Below, in pieces: positions 43,900 to 53,500 of a stretch of DNA of 64,000 nt (within the stretch, counting starts at the first letter, position 1; every line of letters starts with the position of its first letter). Origin of the DNA: CAZUGO01 sp964619935 (lineage in GTDB: Bacteria; Planctomycetota; Phycisphaerae; UBA1845; CAIVHJ01); assembly GCA_964619935.1 (NCBI GenBank), contig CAZUGO010000070.1:1-64000 (forward strand), in the 5' to 3' direction. The notes beneath the pieces were generated by a model. It saw nothing but the letters and a program-made list of their open reading frames with translations, was not told the origin of the DNA and did no database searches. The translations under genes and the position numbers were made by a program.

Positions 43900-44826
43900 A
43901 TGGGTCCCGCAGCCACCGTGCAGCACCTCTCCGCAAGCGTGCAGCGCTACTTCAAGCTGGGCTCCGCCCGTCGCCGGCGATTGTACGAGCGCGTCAAACG
44001 CTGCTTGAACCACCGGACCTGCGTCCAGCGCCGCCGGACCGCAGTCGAACTTGCGGACGCGGTCAGCTTCACGATTCCGCGGGATCGCGGATTCTTGGGC
44101 TTCCCGCCCACACACTTCGAAGAGATGCCGGCCATCCTGGCCGACGCCCGGGCCCGGTTGTCGACCGTTGACGTGCAGCGCAGCCGCCAGCCGAAGGTGA
44201 CCACCGACGGGCTGTACGTCCACCTGCTGGACCCCCGCGAGTTGACCCTGGATTCCCCGTACCTGCGCTTCGTGCTGCGCCGTGATGTGATTGCTGCGGT
44301 GTCGCGCTACCTGGGCATGGTGCCGGTACTCGGGCAGATCGACTTATGGCACTCCGGCCCGTGCGCCCAATGGAACAACAGTCACCTGTATCACTGCGAC
44401 TGGTCGGCGCTCACCCAGGTCAAGATCTTCGTGTACTGCAGCGACGTGAGTCTCGAGAACGGTCCGCTGACCGTGGTACCGGCCGATCGCTCCCAGGCCA
44501 TCCACAAACGGTTGCACTACAACTACCGCCGCGACGGCGGTCGCTATCGGGTCTCTGATGAGTGCATGAGGGAGCACGGCGGCCAGGACCACCAGCACGC
44601 CCTGGTGGGTCCGGCGGGCAGCGCTGTCCTTGCCGACACCAGCCGCTGCTTTCATTTTGGCAGCCGGGTGCTGCCCGGGGCCGCACCGCGCTGGCTGGCT
44701 CTGTTTCAGCTGATTCCGCCGTCAGCCTTTCAACTGCCAGTGCACTTCCAGTCCGGCGCGCCGTTTCGGCGTCTGATCCATCCCGGGCTGCCGCAATACC
44801 AACGGCTGGTGCTGGGCGCCGAGTGA
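43900..44826 (+). CDS. Phytanoyl-CoA dioxygenase (PhyH)-like Fe(II)/2-oxoglutarate enzyme
   Basis: 308 aa, start 2 bp after the sulfotransferase stop. The Fe ligands would be H165 and D167 in LYHCDW, and H252 in SRCFHFGSR, with R256 for 2-oxoglutarate, on a double-stranded beta-helix fold. The segment VKIFVYCSDVSLENGPLTVVPADRSQ is a strong PhyH-like signature. It would hydroxylate or halogenate a small molecule, lipid or sugar ligand. The pairing with a sulfotransferase suggests the two modify the same product, but the product is not known. Met at 43900 is preferred, because the longer in-frame upstream sequence overlaps the sulfotransferase. Confidence 0.82.
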   Translation: MGPAATVQHLSASVQRYFKLGSARRRRLYERVKRCLNHRTCVQRRRTAVELADAVSFTIPRDRGFLGFPPTHFEEMPAILADARARLSTVDVQRSRQPKVTTDGLYVHLLDPRELTLDSPYLRFVLRRDVIAAVSRYLGMVPVLGQIDLWHSGPCAQWNNSHLYHCDWSALTQVKIFVYCSDVSLENGPLTVVPADRSQAIHKRLHYNYRRDGGRYRVSDECMREHGGQDHQHALVGPAGSAVLADTSRCFHFGSRVLPGAAPRWLALFQLIPPSAFQLPVHFQSGAPFRRLIHPGLPQYQRLVLGAE

Positions 44827-44912
44827 AGCCGGACCGGACGGCCGCCGGTTGAAGGGGGTTGCCAGGCGCAGTACCATCCCGTGGGCCCGCTCGAATAGGG
44901 AGGTCCGGGATC

Positions 44913-46271
44913 ATGGTGCTGTGTATCGCCGCGATGATGATGTCCCTGGGGACCGGGACGGAAGCGCCGGACCCGCAGCCCACGGCCGAAGCCGCCGCGG
45001 CCATGCAACGGGCCCAGGCCGAACTGGAAGCGGGTCACCTGGCGGCGGCGCTGCAGGCCTGCGACCTCGCCGTTGCGGCCTGTCAGGACTTGGCTGCCGG
45101 CCCGACCGGCGAGACCGACGCTTTGCTGGCGCGATCACTGGATCAGCGCGGCATCGTGTTGCGAAAGAGCGGGCAAGTTCCCGAAGCGTTGCGCGATCAC
45201 AGCCAGGCGATCGAGATCAACCGCCGCTTGGTTGCGGCCGGTCCGGATGAGCAGGCCCGGGCCCAACTGGCCCTCAGCCTGGGCAATCGCGGGAATGCCC
45301 AGCGGGCGGCCGGCGACCTTGACCAGGCACTTCACGATCACAACGAAGCCATCCAGATCTACGGGCAACTGTCCGGCGACTGGGTTGATGAGGGGCTGGC
45401 CAAGGCCCTGACCAACCGGGGAGTCGTGCTGCGCGAACGTCTGGAGCACCGGGCGGCGCTTGCTGACTACGATCGTGCGGTCGACCTGTTTCGCCGCCGC
45501 TTCGAGCAGGATCGGTCGGCCGAGTCGGGCATCAATCTGGCCCGACTGCTGACCAACCGCGGGATCGCACAGGAAGGAATGTTGGACAGTGCCGCGGCGT
45601 TGCGCGATCACAACCAGGTCATTGAGATTTACACCGAGTTGATCGACGGCCAGGGCAGCGGCGATCTCGAAGGACTGCTGGCGATCGGGCTGGTCAACCG
45701 CGGGGCGGCACAGGCAGGCGTGTTCGAAACTCGGGCCCAGTCGATCAAGGACTTCGATCGTGCGGTGGAGATTCTCGGCCACAGGGTCGAGCGCACCGCC
45801 GATCATCGGGCTCAGGCAGACCTGGCGGCGGCGTTGGGCAATCGGGCGGTGGCCCTTGCCGGCCTGGATCGTTTTGAGGAAGCGCTCAGCGATTACCTGC
45901 GCGTGGTGCAACTGTACTCCGAGCTGGTGCAACAGCACGGCCGCGACGATCTGGCGGATCGTTGGGCCATGAGCCTGACGCGCTGTGCGGCGGTTCGCGC
46001 CCGGCAGGGATTCGTTGACGAAGCCATCCAGGATTGTGACCGAGCCATCGAGATCATGACGCCGCTGGCCCGCGACGGCGGCGCCCCGACCCACGCGGCC
46101 CACTTGCAGTTGATTCACGACACGCGCGATCAACTGGTGTCATTCGCACCGGCACAATCGTCGTCGAGGTGGGTCGTTCCCGTGGCGTTGGCGGTTGCCG
46201 GAGTATTCATTTATATGGAAGTCTGGTATCACCGCGCCAAGCGCCGCAAGGCCGGACCGGCACCATTGTGA
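44913..46271 (+). CDS. Exported TPR-repeat protein with C-terminal membrane helix
   Basis: 452 aa. GGGAGG about 10 bases before the ATG at 44913 supports that start. A hydrophobic N-terminus (MVLCIAAMMMSLGTG) could be a signal sequence; if so, the TPRs are outside the cytoplasm. At least seven TPR-like units follow, with the recurring pattern ALRDHSQAIEINRRL, ALHDHNEAIQIYGQL and ALADYDRAVDLFRRR. The C-terminus has one membrane span (WVVPVALAVAGVFIYMEVWYH) and a basic end. It resembles the TPR half of the kinase at 35507 in layout, but has no kinase. It may bind surface proteins of the region; partner not known. Confidence 0.75.
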   Translation: MVLCIAAMMMSLGTGTEAPDPQPTAEAAAAMQRAQAELEAGHLAAALQACDLAVAACQDLAAGPTGETDALLARSLDQRGIVLRKSGQVPEALRDHSQAIEINRRLVAAGPDEQARAQLALSLGNRGNAQRAAGDLDQALHDHNEAIQIYGQLSGDWVDEGLAKALTNRGVVLRERLEHRAALADYDRAVDLFRRRFEQDRSAESGINLARLLTNRGIAQEGMLDSAAALRDHNQVIEIYTELIDGQGSGDLEGLLAIGLVNRGAAQAGVFETRAQSIKDFDRAVEILGHRVERTADHRAQADLAAALGNRAVALAGLDRFEEALSDYLRVVQLYSELVQQHGRDDLADRWAMSLTRCAAVRARQGFVDEAIQDCDRAIEIMTPLARDGGAPTHAAHLQLIHDTRDQLVSFAPAQSSSRWVVPVALAVAGVFIYMEVWYHRAKRRKAGPAPL

Positions 46272-46795
46272 TGGGCTGGGGGCGCCTCCGGGTACCGGCC
46301 GATGCCCGCTCCTGCCGCCACAGCCAGCACAGGTCAGCCCTCCCGGCGGGCCCCCGCGGTCCTGCACCCTGGGACCTGGGATCGAACACCCGGGGTGTCG
46401 GGGTCCGGCGCCTGCTGCGCCGCCGCGCCGTCCGTACCGCGCCGGGAGGCAACCCGTACCGCGCCAGCCTCCGGCGCGTACCGCGCCAGCTCCCAGCGCT
46501 TACTGCGCCGCGGAGCACTCCCCGACGGGTCGCGGTGTGTGTGGAGCCCCCGTAGGATCCGCCCCTCAAGCCCGTGCTCGTTTCCCCCAAGGCTCAGCCG
46601 GGTTGCCAGCCAGCTCCAGCCGGTGACGCTAACTAAACGTCCAAACGGTGTTGCCCGGCGGTCAGGCCGGCGAGGCCGCCGCCTTTCGTTCCGCCGCCGC
46701 GTCGCCGGACGCGGAGCAGTAACAATGGAAAATGCGCTGTGCTGCTTGTATGATTCCGTCGCGAATCGAAGCACCAGTTCTCAGGAGTGAACGAC
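46272..46795. other. Intergenic, 524 bp
   Basis: GC-rich sequence with short, imperfect repeats of GTACCGCGCC at about 46431-46491 and no recognisable gene. The promoter for the next gene is proposed at 46749-46754. Confidence 0.45.
46749..46754 (+). promoter_or_regulatory. Possible -10 of the TSP3/dockerin lipoprotein
   Basis: TATGAT, in the context CTTGTATGATTCCG. The sequence 17 bp upstream (TGGAAA, 46726-46731) is a weak -35. The same TTGTATGAT string occurs at 49301-49308 upstream of the RRM gene. Confidence 0.4.
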
Positions 46796-49180
46796 ATGGT
46801 CCGGCAACCCGGGCGGGTCTGGCAAGTTCGTGCGGTTGGGTCGGTTGTTCTGGGCCTGGTGTGGGCCGGCTGCGGCTTGCTCGATCCGCTGGTCGACGGC
46901 GGCGACCGTGACGGCGACGGCATCGTCGACGCCGCCGACAACTGTCCCGACGTGGCCAATCCGCAGCAGCAGGATCGCGACGACGACCGCGTTGGCGACG
47001 CCTGCGACAACTGCCAGCAGCATGCCAACCCGCAGCAGGCCGATGGCGACGGAGATGGTCGCGGCGATGCCTGCGATAACTGCCTGGGGCGCTTCAATGC
47101 GGATCAGCGCGATCGCGATCTGGACGGCCACGGCGACGTGTGCGATGTCTGCCCCCAGGTTCGTGATCGCGGGCAGGAAGACGGCGATGGGGACGGCGTC
47201 GGCGATGCCTGTGACAACTGTGTGGCGCTGGCCAACCCCGACCAGCCGGATGCAGACGGCGATGGCTTCGGGAATGATTGCGACAACTGCCCGGCGTTGG
47301 CCAATGACCAGTCCGACCGTGACGCCGATGATCTGGGTGATCCCTGCGACAACTGCCCGGACTCGCCCAACGCCGATCAGGCGGATGTCGATGATGACGG
47401 GATCGGGGATGCCTGTGACCTGCCCACGTCCGACGGTGACTTGGACGGTGTGCCCGACGCCCGGGACAACTGTCCGGCAGTATCCAATTCGCCGCAGGTT
47501 GATTCCGACGGCGATGCCCTGGGCGATGCGTGCGACAACTGCCCGCTGCTGCCGAATCTGTCCCAGGAGGATCGGGATCACGACGACGTCGGCGACCCCT
47601 GTGACAATTGCCCTGCGAACTCCAATCCCAGTCAGGCTGACGGCGACCAGGACGGCATCGGCGACGCCTGCGAAGGCGGCGCCGGATCGGGCAGCGGCGG
47701 CGGCGGACCGATCGATTGCAACGCCAATGCCGTCGCCGACGCGGAGGACCTCGCCGCGGGAACCTCCCCGGATTGCAACGGCAACGCCGTGCCCGACGAG
47801 TGTGAGATCGCCGCCGGGTCGTCGGCTGCGGGCGGACCGTTCTTCTGCGGCTCTGGCTGCGCCCCGGACTGCAACAATAACGGCGTGCCCGATGGCTGTG
47901 ACCTGGCCGCTTGTGTCGCTGATCCGGGCTGTGGCGATTGCGACCTGAACGGCGTGCCGGACGGCTGCGACATTGCCGCCGGCAGCCTGGCCGATGCCGA
48001 CGGCGACGGCCAGCCCGACGACTGCGTGTCGGCGGCCGGCGGGGGGAACTGGACCGACGACATCTGGCATCTCGATGGCGCCTTTCCCGATAATGTCGAC
48101 AGCGTGCCGGGGTTGCACGTGCTGCTCGACGGCGTGGACGTGTTCCTGGATGACACCATCGAGATTCAGACCTTGCGGTTGATCAACAATGCCATCCTGC
48201 GGGTCACGGGCGGCCAGACCGGTGATCTGGCGGTGATCGATAGCGGCGGCATCGTGGTCGAAGCCCTGCTGCTGGCTGGCGGCCAACGGGTGATCGCCGT
48301 GCCGCAAGGTCCGCTGATCATCGGCCCGGGCGGCACCCTGACCGCCCCGCAAGGGGGGCTGCAGGCCGGCGTCGGCAGCGCGGCCGCGATCATGTCTGAA
48401 GGGCTGGTCCTGATGGCCGGCCCCCCAGGTCAGGCCGGCCAACTGTTGCTGGAGGGCACCATGAGCATCACCGTTGCCGGTGACCTGGTGATCCTGGGCG
48501 TTGCCGGCGATGACCAAGGCGATTGCACCCCACCGGACTTCAATGTTCCTGATGCGGCGGTGGTCACGGTGGGGGGCAACGTGGAGTTGCTGGGCAGTTC
48601 GATGGTCAGCCATACTTCCTCCGAGCCACTCGAACTGCAGGGCGACTTCGTCAACCAGAGCACCGTGCCCGAAGGGTTCGACTGGTTTGCCGGAGCCCTG
48701 CTGCTGGGCGGCGGGCAGCAGTCTTTTGAGGTCGCCGGCGAGGACCGCGGTGCCCGCTCGCCGGGCGTCTTCAATAACTTCGCCGTCGGGACGCTGACCG
48801 TGGCCTCCGGCGCGGTGGTCCAGATGGCCGACACCTTTGACAACCAGCAGGATGGCCTGACCGCTTGCGATGAAGCGCTTTATGTCACGCACCTGGTGGT
48901 GGAACGTGACGCCCAACTGAACACCAACGGCTGCCGGGTGTACTACCGAGCGCTGACTGCCGCCGGATCCATTCCGGGCCTGGGCAGCGACGTACTGAAA
49001 TTCTGCCTCGGCGATGTCAACGGCAGCGGGGCGGTCGATGCCGCCGACCTCGCCGCCGTGTTGGGCGGCCAGGGGCCGTGCGGCGAATGTGCGGATTGCC
49101 AGAGCGACCTCAACGGCGATTGCACCGTTGACCTGTTGGATCGCAATATCGTCCAGGGCAGTTGGGGGCCCTGCCCCTGA
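46796..49180 (+). CDS. Lipoprotein with TSP3 calcium repeats and C-terminal dockerin-like module
   Basis: 794 aa. AGGAG lies 8 bases before the ATG at 46796, which also excludes the GTG at 46787. Lipobox LVWAGC puts the lipidated Cys at about residue 26. Residues about 37-300 are some ten thrombospondin-type-3 loops (DGDGIVDAADNCPDVANPQQQDRDDD), which bind many calcium ions. DCNGNAVPDECEIAAGSS-type repeats come next (about 305-405), then a strand-rich adhesin-like or beta-helix domain (about 415-715), and last a dockerin-like pair (DVNGSGAVDAADLAAVLGG and DLNGDCTVDLLDRNI). Probably a calcium-stiffened surface fibre. It shares its modules with the giant protein at 192. Confidence 0.82.
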   Translation: MVRQPGRVWQVRAVGSVVLGLVWAGCGLLDPLVDGGDRDGDGIVDAADNCPDVANPQQQDRDDDRVGDACDNCQQHANPQQADGDGDGRGDACDNCLGRFNADQRDRDLDGHGDVCDVCPQVRDRGQEDGDGDGVGDACDNCVALANPDQPDADGDGFGNDCDNCPALANDQSDRDADDLGDPCDNCPDSPNADQADVDDDGIGDACDLPTSDGDLDGVPDARDNCPAVSNSPQVDSDGDALGDACDNCPLLPNLSQEDRDHDDVGDPCDNCPANSNPSQADGDQDGIGDACEGGAGSGSGGGGPIDCNANAVADAEDLAAGTSPDCNGNAVPDECEIAAGSSAAGGPFFCGSGCAPDCNNNGVPDGCDLAACVADPGCGDCDLNGVPDGCDIAAGSLADADGDGQPDDCVSAAGGGNWTDDIWHLDGAFPDNVDSVPGLHVLLDGVDVFLDDTIEIQTLRLINNAILRVTGGQTGDLAVIDSGGIVVEALLLAGGQRVIAVPQGPLIIGPGGTLTAPQGGLQAGVGSAAAIMSEGLVLMAGPPGQAGQLLLEGTMSITVAGDLVILGVAGDDQGDCTPPDFNVPDAAVVTVGGNVELLGSSMVSHTSSEPLELQGDFVNQSTVPEGFDWFAGALLLGGGQQSFEVAGEDRGARSPGVFNNFAVGTLTVASGAVVQMADTFDNQQDGLTACDEALYVTHLVVERDAQLNTNGCRVYYRALTAAGSIPGLGSDVLKFCLGDVNGSGAVDAADLAAVLGGQGPCGECADCQSDLNGDCTVDLLDRNIVQGSWGPCP

Positions 49181-49302
49181 GCGCGCTGCAACGAAGCGCA
49201 TCGCACGAACGTGAGTCCGCTTTACAGGAGTCCTAACGCCATTGGGCGGATTCGCTTACTGGAATCTTGGCAGAAACCCCTGTACTTTGCCATCCGCTGT
49301 TG

Positions 49303-49308
49303 TATGAT
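49303..49308 (+). promoter_or_regulatory. Possible -10 of the RRM gene
   Basis: TATGAT in TTGTATGATACGAG; no good -35. The leader to the ATG at 49480 would be about 170 nt, long enough for cold-shock style or autogenous control, but no structure could be shown by eye. Confidence 0.35.
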
Positions 49309-49479
49309 ACGAGCGGCTGGATCGCGCCAAGCCCAGCAAGTGGCGTTTGTTTACTGCACTCCCATTTCACTGCTTGACGGCCTTTCTAACCTTCCTGACC
49401 AGAACTACCGGTCACTTTCGATTGATCCTGAAAGTCATGTGATGGGTCAGCAGCAACGCCATCGAAAAGGAGAACGACG

Positions 49480-49758
49480 ATGGGCAAGAACTTGTATGTG
49501 GGCAATCTCAGCTACGAAACAACCGCGACCGATCTGGAACAGGTGTTCTCAGCGCACGGCACCGTGGAGCAGGCCCAGGTCATCGAGGACCGTGCCACCG
49601 GTCGGAGCAAGGGCTTTGGATTTGTGGAAATGAGCTCTGCCGAGGAAGCGCAGGCGGCGATTAAGGCCCTCGACGGCCAAGATCAAGGCGGTCGGGCCCT
49701 CAAGGTCAACGAAGCCAAGCCGCGCGAGCCGCGCAGCGCCGGCTTTAATCGGCGGTAG
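49480..49758 (+). CDS. Single-RRM RNA-binding protein (Rbp type)
   Basis: 92 aa, with AAAAGGAGA about 7 bases upstream. RNP-2 is LYVGNL (5-10) and RNP-1 is KGFGFVEM (44-51), the two aromatic strands that stack on RNA bases; the betabetaalpha pattern is complete and the tail is basic (PREPRSAGFNRR). Such single-RRM proteins occur in cyanobacteria, planctomycetes and others and may act in cold-shock or RNA stability. It is followed by a hairpin and a small basic protein on the same strand. Function of the RNA target unknown. Confidence 0.93.
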   Translation: MGKNLYVGNLSYETTATDLEQVFSAHGTVEQAQVIEDRATGRSKGFGFVEMSSAEEAQAAIKALDGQDQGGRALKVNEAKPREPRSAGFNRR

Positions 49759-49773
49759 ACGAGATGTGCAGCG

Positions 49774-49799
49774 GAGGAGCGCCGGTGACGGCGCTCCTC
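49774..49799 (+). terminator. Strong hairpin between the RRM gene and the small basic gene
   Basis: Ten perfect pairs: GAGGAGCGCC (49774-49783) with GGCGCTCCTC (49790-49799), loop GGTGAC. It follows the RRM stop by 15 bases. No T-tract follows, so it is either a weak terminator or an RNA-processing/attenuation element. Confidence 0.55.
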
Positions 49800-49829
49800 T
49801 GGCCACCCACGATGGTTTAAGGAGTTCGG

Positions 49830-50045
49830 ATGTCAAAAAGAAACAGACCGTCCGTCCTGAAGCGACAACGTGAAATCGAGAAACGTCAGCGCCAAGCCCG
49901 GAAAGCCGCTAAAGCCGCTGAGAAGCGCGACCGCCGGCTGAATAAGGGCAACGGCGAGTCAGAATTCGGCGAGGACGCCGAGGCCCCCGACGGCGACGAG
50001 ACCGAGGCCGACAACCCGCCGCCGACCGGCGGACCGATCGACTGA
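49830..50045 (+). CDS. Small basic/acidic protein next to the RRM gene
   Basis: 71 aa, with TAAGGAG 6-7 bases upstream, a strong ribosome site. The N-terminal half is a highly charged helix (KRNRPSVLKRQREIEKRQRQ, RKAAKAAEKRDRR), likely a coiled coil that binds nucleic acid; the C-terminal half is acidic (EFGEDAEAPDGDETEADN). The opening SKRNRPSVLKRQREI looks conserved. No family recognised. Because it follows the RRM gene by 71 bp, across a hairpin, the two may work together on RNA. Confidence 0.7.
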   Translation: MSKRNRPSVLKRQREIEKRQRQARKAAKAAEKRDRRLNKGNGESEFGEDAEAPDGDETEADNPPPTGGPID

Positions 50046-50062
50046 CCCGGCCGAAATGCCGG
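50045..50062 (+). terminator. Hairpin at the end of the RRM cluster
   Basis: CCCGGC (50045-50050) pairs with GCCGGG (50057-50062), loop CGAAAT, and starts at the last base of the stop codon. No T-tract. Confidence 0.4.
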
Positions 50063-50250
50063 GCTCGCCGCCTTTCCCCACTGCGATCCGCAATCGCCCG
50101 CGAGCGCTCCCTGCGCCAGCGGCATGCCGCCAACCCGAGACGAAGCACCTCCCCCGATTGGTTTGCGCCCCAGTTGACGGGCCGCCACCTGGACCGCCAG
50201 TCCGAGGGCTACGGCTAACTAAAACCGGGTGTGGCGGCGCCGGCTGCCCT

Positions 50251-50418
50251 CTATCCCCAGTTGCCCAGCAGCAGGGCCAAGTCCGCGGCGCTGACCAGAC
50301 CGTCCTGATTCAAGTCGGCAGGACACTCGGCGCACGGGCCCCAGGTGCCCAGAAGGATGGCCAGGTCGGCCGCGTCGACGGTGGCGTCACCATTGAGGTC
50401 GCCCGTGAGGGTGACCAT
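50251..50418 (-). pseudogene. Orphan dockerin-like module (55 aa)
   Basis: ATG at 50418 to TAG at 50251-50253. The frame encodes MVTLTGDLNGDATVDAADLA, then ILLGTWGPCAECPADLNQDGLVSAADLALLLGNWG, a perfect double dockerin-like module with nothing else. It has no signal peptide and no evident ribosome site. It lies in the same reading frame as, and downstream of, the astacin-type gene that ends at 50503, separated by two in-frame stops (TAA at 50503-50505 and TGA at 50422-50424). I infer that it is the former C-terminal tail of that protease, cut off by mutation; expression alone would give a cytoplasmic fragment. Confidence 0.65.
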
Positions 50419-50502
50419 TGGTCAGGTGGCGGGCGCGCGAACGCCCCTGCCTGATTCGTTGGGCACCCGGGCGGCGTGGGCCGGCATGGCGCTCATGCAA
50501 CG

Positions 50503-53500
50503 TTACGGAGCGGCAATGAAGGTGTAGTCGCGGTATTGCCAGGATCCGGCGATCTTGGTCCACAGTCGAAAATGCAGCGTGCTGCCGCCGGTTGGCAATC
50601 CGCTGATGGCTGCCGCCAAGGCGGTGTCGTGGCCCTGGTTGTACAGGTCGTAGGCGCCGGCCGTCGTTCCGATATGAATGTAGTATTGGCTGGCGCTGCT
50701 GACGGGATTCCAACTGAAGGACTCAGATGCGCCGCTCAACGTGTCACCGTCGTCGTGGCTGGTCAGCTCGGCCGCGCCCGAGCCGGTTGCGGTCAGGGAC
50801 GCGTCATTGAACTGCCAGACGCCCCCGATCTTGGAGTAGATCCGCACGTACACCGAGCGACCGTCGTCAGGCAGATTGTCGACCGTGGCGGTCAGGCCCA
50901 GTCCGTAACTGCTGGAATGCAGATCGTAACCGCCGAGGGTCGATCCGACGTACAGGTAGTACTCGGTCGCCGAGTCGGCCGCGCTCCAGGTGAAGGTCGC
51001 CGTGGTGCCGTCCAGGGTGTTGCCATCCTCATGGCTGGTCAACTCGGCTGGATCGTCCGACCCGCCGCCGCCCCCACCGCTGGATGACGCGATCAGGGTG
51101 CGGTCGCGGGATTCCCAGGTGCCGCCGATCTTGGACCACAGCCGCACATACAGCGTGCTGCCAGTGGTGGGCAGGCCGGTGACGGCCGCGGTGTGGGCCG
51201 TACCGTAGCCCTGATTGTGCAGATTGTAGCCGCCGGCGGTGCTGCCGATGTGCAGGTAGTACTCGGTGACCCCCGTACCGGCGGACCACGCCAGGGTGAC
51301 GCTCGATCCGCTGAGCGTGTCGCCGTCGGCATGGCTGGTCAACTCGGCGGCGGCAGCACCCCCGCCGCCGCCGCCGCCGTTGAACGCGGTCACGCTGTAG
51401 TCGCGGTATTCCCATTGGCCGCTGATTTTGGACCACAGCCGGATGTGCACCGTGCTGCCGTCGCTGGGCAGGCCCGACAGTGCGGCGGTCAGACCGGTGT
51501 CGTAGCCCTGATTGTGCAGGTCGTAACCGCCGTTGCTGCTGCCGACGTGCAGATAGTACTCGGTGGCGCCGGCCGCGGCGCTCCAGGTCAAGGTGACCGT
51601 CGATCCGGCCAGGGTGTCGCCATCGGCATGGCTGGTGAGTTCGGCCGTCTCACCGCCGCCACCGCCGCCGCCTTCACCGTCACCGCTTTGGTCGGCGATC
51701 AGGGCATAGTCCTTGTATTCCCATTGGCCCTGGAGTTTGGTGAACAGCCGCAGGTAGATGGCGCTGCCGTTGGTCGGCAGGTTGTCCACGCTGGTGGACA
51801 GATTCAGGCTGCAGTCGCGGCTGAGCAGGTCATATCCGCCGGCGGTGGTGCCGACATACAGGTAGTACTGCTGGGCGCCGCCAGCGGCATCCCAGGCAAA
51901 AGTGACCATGGCGCCGTCGAGCGTCGCTCCGTCGGCGTGGCTGGTCAGCTCCGCCGGGCCGGGCCCTTCGGCGGTCATGGCGGTGAGCGTGCTGTCGGCG
52001 TACAGCCAATCGCCGCCGATCTGGGACCACAGTCGCAGATACAGCGTGCGCCCGTCGGTCGGCAGGTTCGAGACGGTGGTGGATAGCGCCGTGCCGTGGC
52101 TCTGGTTGTGCAGGTCGTGCGCGGCGGCGATGCTGCCAATGTGCAGATGGTATTCTGAGGCCCCCTGTCCGGCGCTCCAGGTCAGCGTCACGGTGTCGGC
52201 CTGCAACTGCTCGCCGTCGGCGTGACTGGTCAGCCGAGCCTTGACGTCAGTCGCCTCGAAGACATAGTCGTGGTCCTGCCAGTCGCCGCTGACCTGGGCC
52301 GACAGCCGCACATGAAGCGCCCGGCCGTCGTGCGGCAGGTTGTCGACCGCACAGGTCAATACATTGCCGAGGAGTTCATCAAAGTGCTCGGCGGTGCCTG
52401 GGGTATCGCCGATCGTCATCCGGTAGGCAGCGGCGCCGTTGACCGCCTTCCAGTAGAAGGTCTGCTCGGTGGCCAGGGTCGTGCCGGCGGCCGGTGACAG
52501 CTCGCCGGCGAAGAGCACCACCACGACGGTGCCCGGCAGGGACTCGGCCGAGCCGTTGTCAGCCGTGAAGGTGAAACTGTCGGTGTTGCCGTCGGATCCG
52601 CTTTGCGGGGTGTAAGTAAAGGTTCCGGCGGCCGGGTCGGTCACCAGGGCCGTGCCATGATCGCCATTGTCCACGATGGCGAAGGTCAAGGCCGACTGGT
52701 TGGGGTCGCTGCCCACCAGCATGCCGGCGATCGGCGTGGCGGCGTCGGTGGTCAGCAGGGCGTCTGCGACGCTGGGGTTAGGGCTGCCGTAGATCGACGC
52801 GATGGTTGCAGCATCGCCGATACTCAGGTGATTCCGCTGGCCGATGAGATTCTGCCAGGATTGATTCGGCGGCAGCACGGTGATGGTCTGCTGCCCGTTG
52901 CTGGTGAAAGCCGTGCCCGGATAATGCATGATCGAGTCGAAGTCGTAGGTGCCGTGCGTGGGCGCGGTGGGGTGGATGTCGAAATTGCCCTCGTAGCCGT
53001 CCAGGATGTTCCCGTAGTTGACCGTCACCCGGGTATCGCGGTCCACCCGGGACTGCTCATGCCAGACCCCCATGGCATGGTTCAACTCATGACAGATGAT
53101 GTAGGTGTAGGTCCAGTTGTAGATCGAGATGAGCTGCTCGCCCCCGATCATGCCCACGTAGGACCAATTGCCCGACCCACTGAACAGTTTGACGTAGTTC
53201 GGTTCGGTGGTTCGGGGAATGAAACGGACGTTGGACACCGCCTCCCAGATATCCATGGCCGCGCGCGCAGCGGCCTGGTTGGCGGCCGAGACATTGGCGT
53301 CGAAGGCGTAGGGGATGATGCCGTCGGGCCAGTGGCCGTTGCTCTGGTACACCCCCGCGGTCGTTCGGACGTCGTCCGCCTCAAATGGAACGGCGATGTC
53401 GCCGCCGACGATGGAATGCCCTTCGGGCAATCCCAGGGGCCGATCGTCGGCCACGCCGTGCTGCAGCGGGCGATCCTGCGCTTCGGCGACCAGCAGGGCG

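Noticed and set aside
46781..49201. Long open frame antisense to the TSP3 lipoprotein
   Set aside because: It mirrors a repeat-rich, GC-biased gene, has no ribosome site or domains, and the plus strand has a lipobox and clear modules.
46627..50222. Shared GCTAACTAAA string at about 46627 and 50213
   Set aside because: Only ten bases and no structure in common; may be chance.
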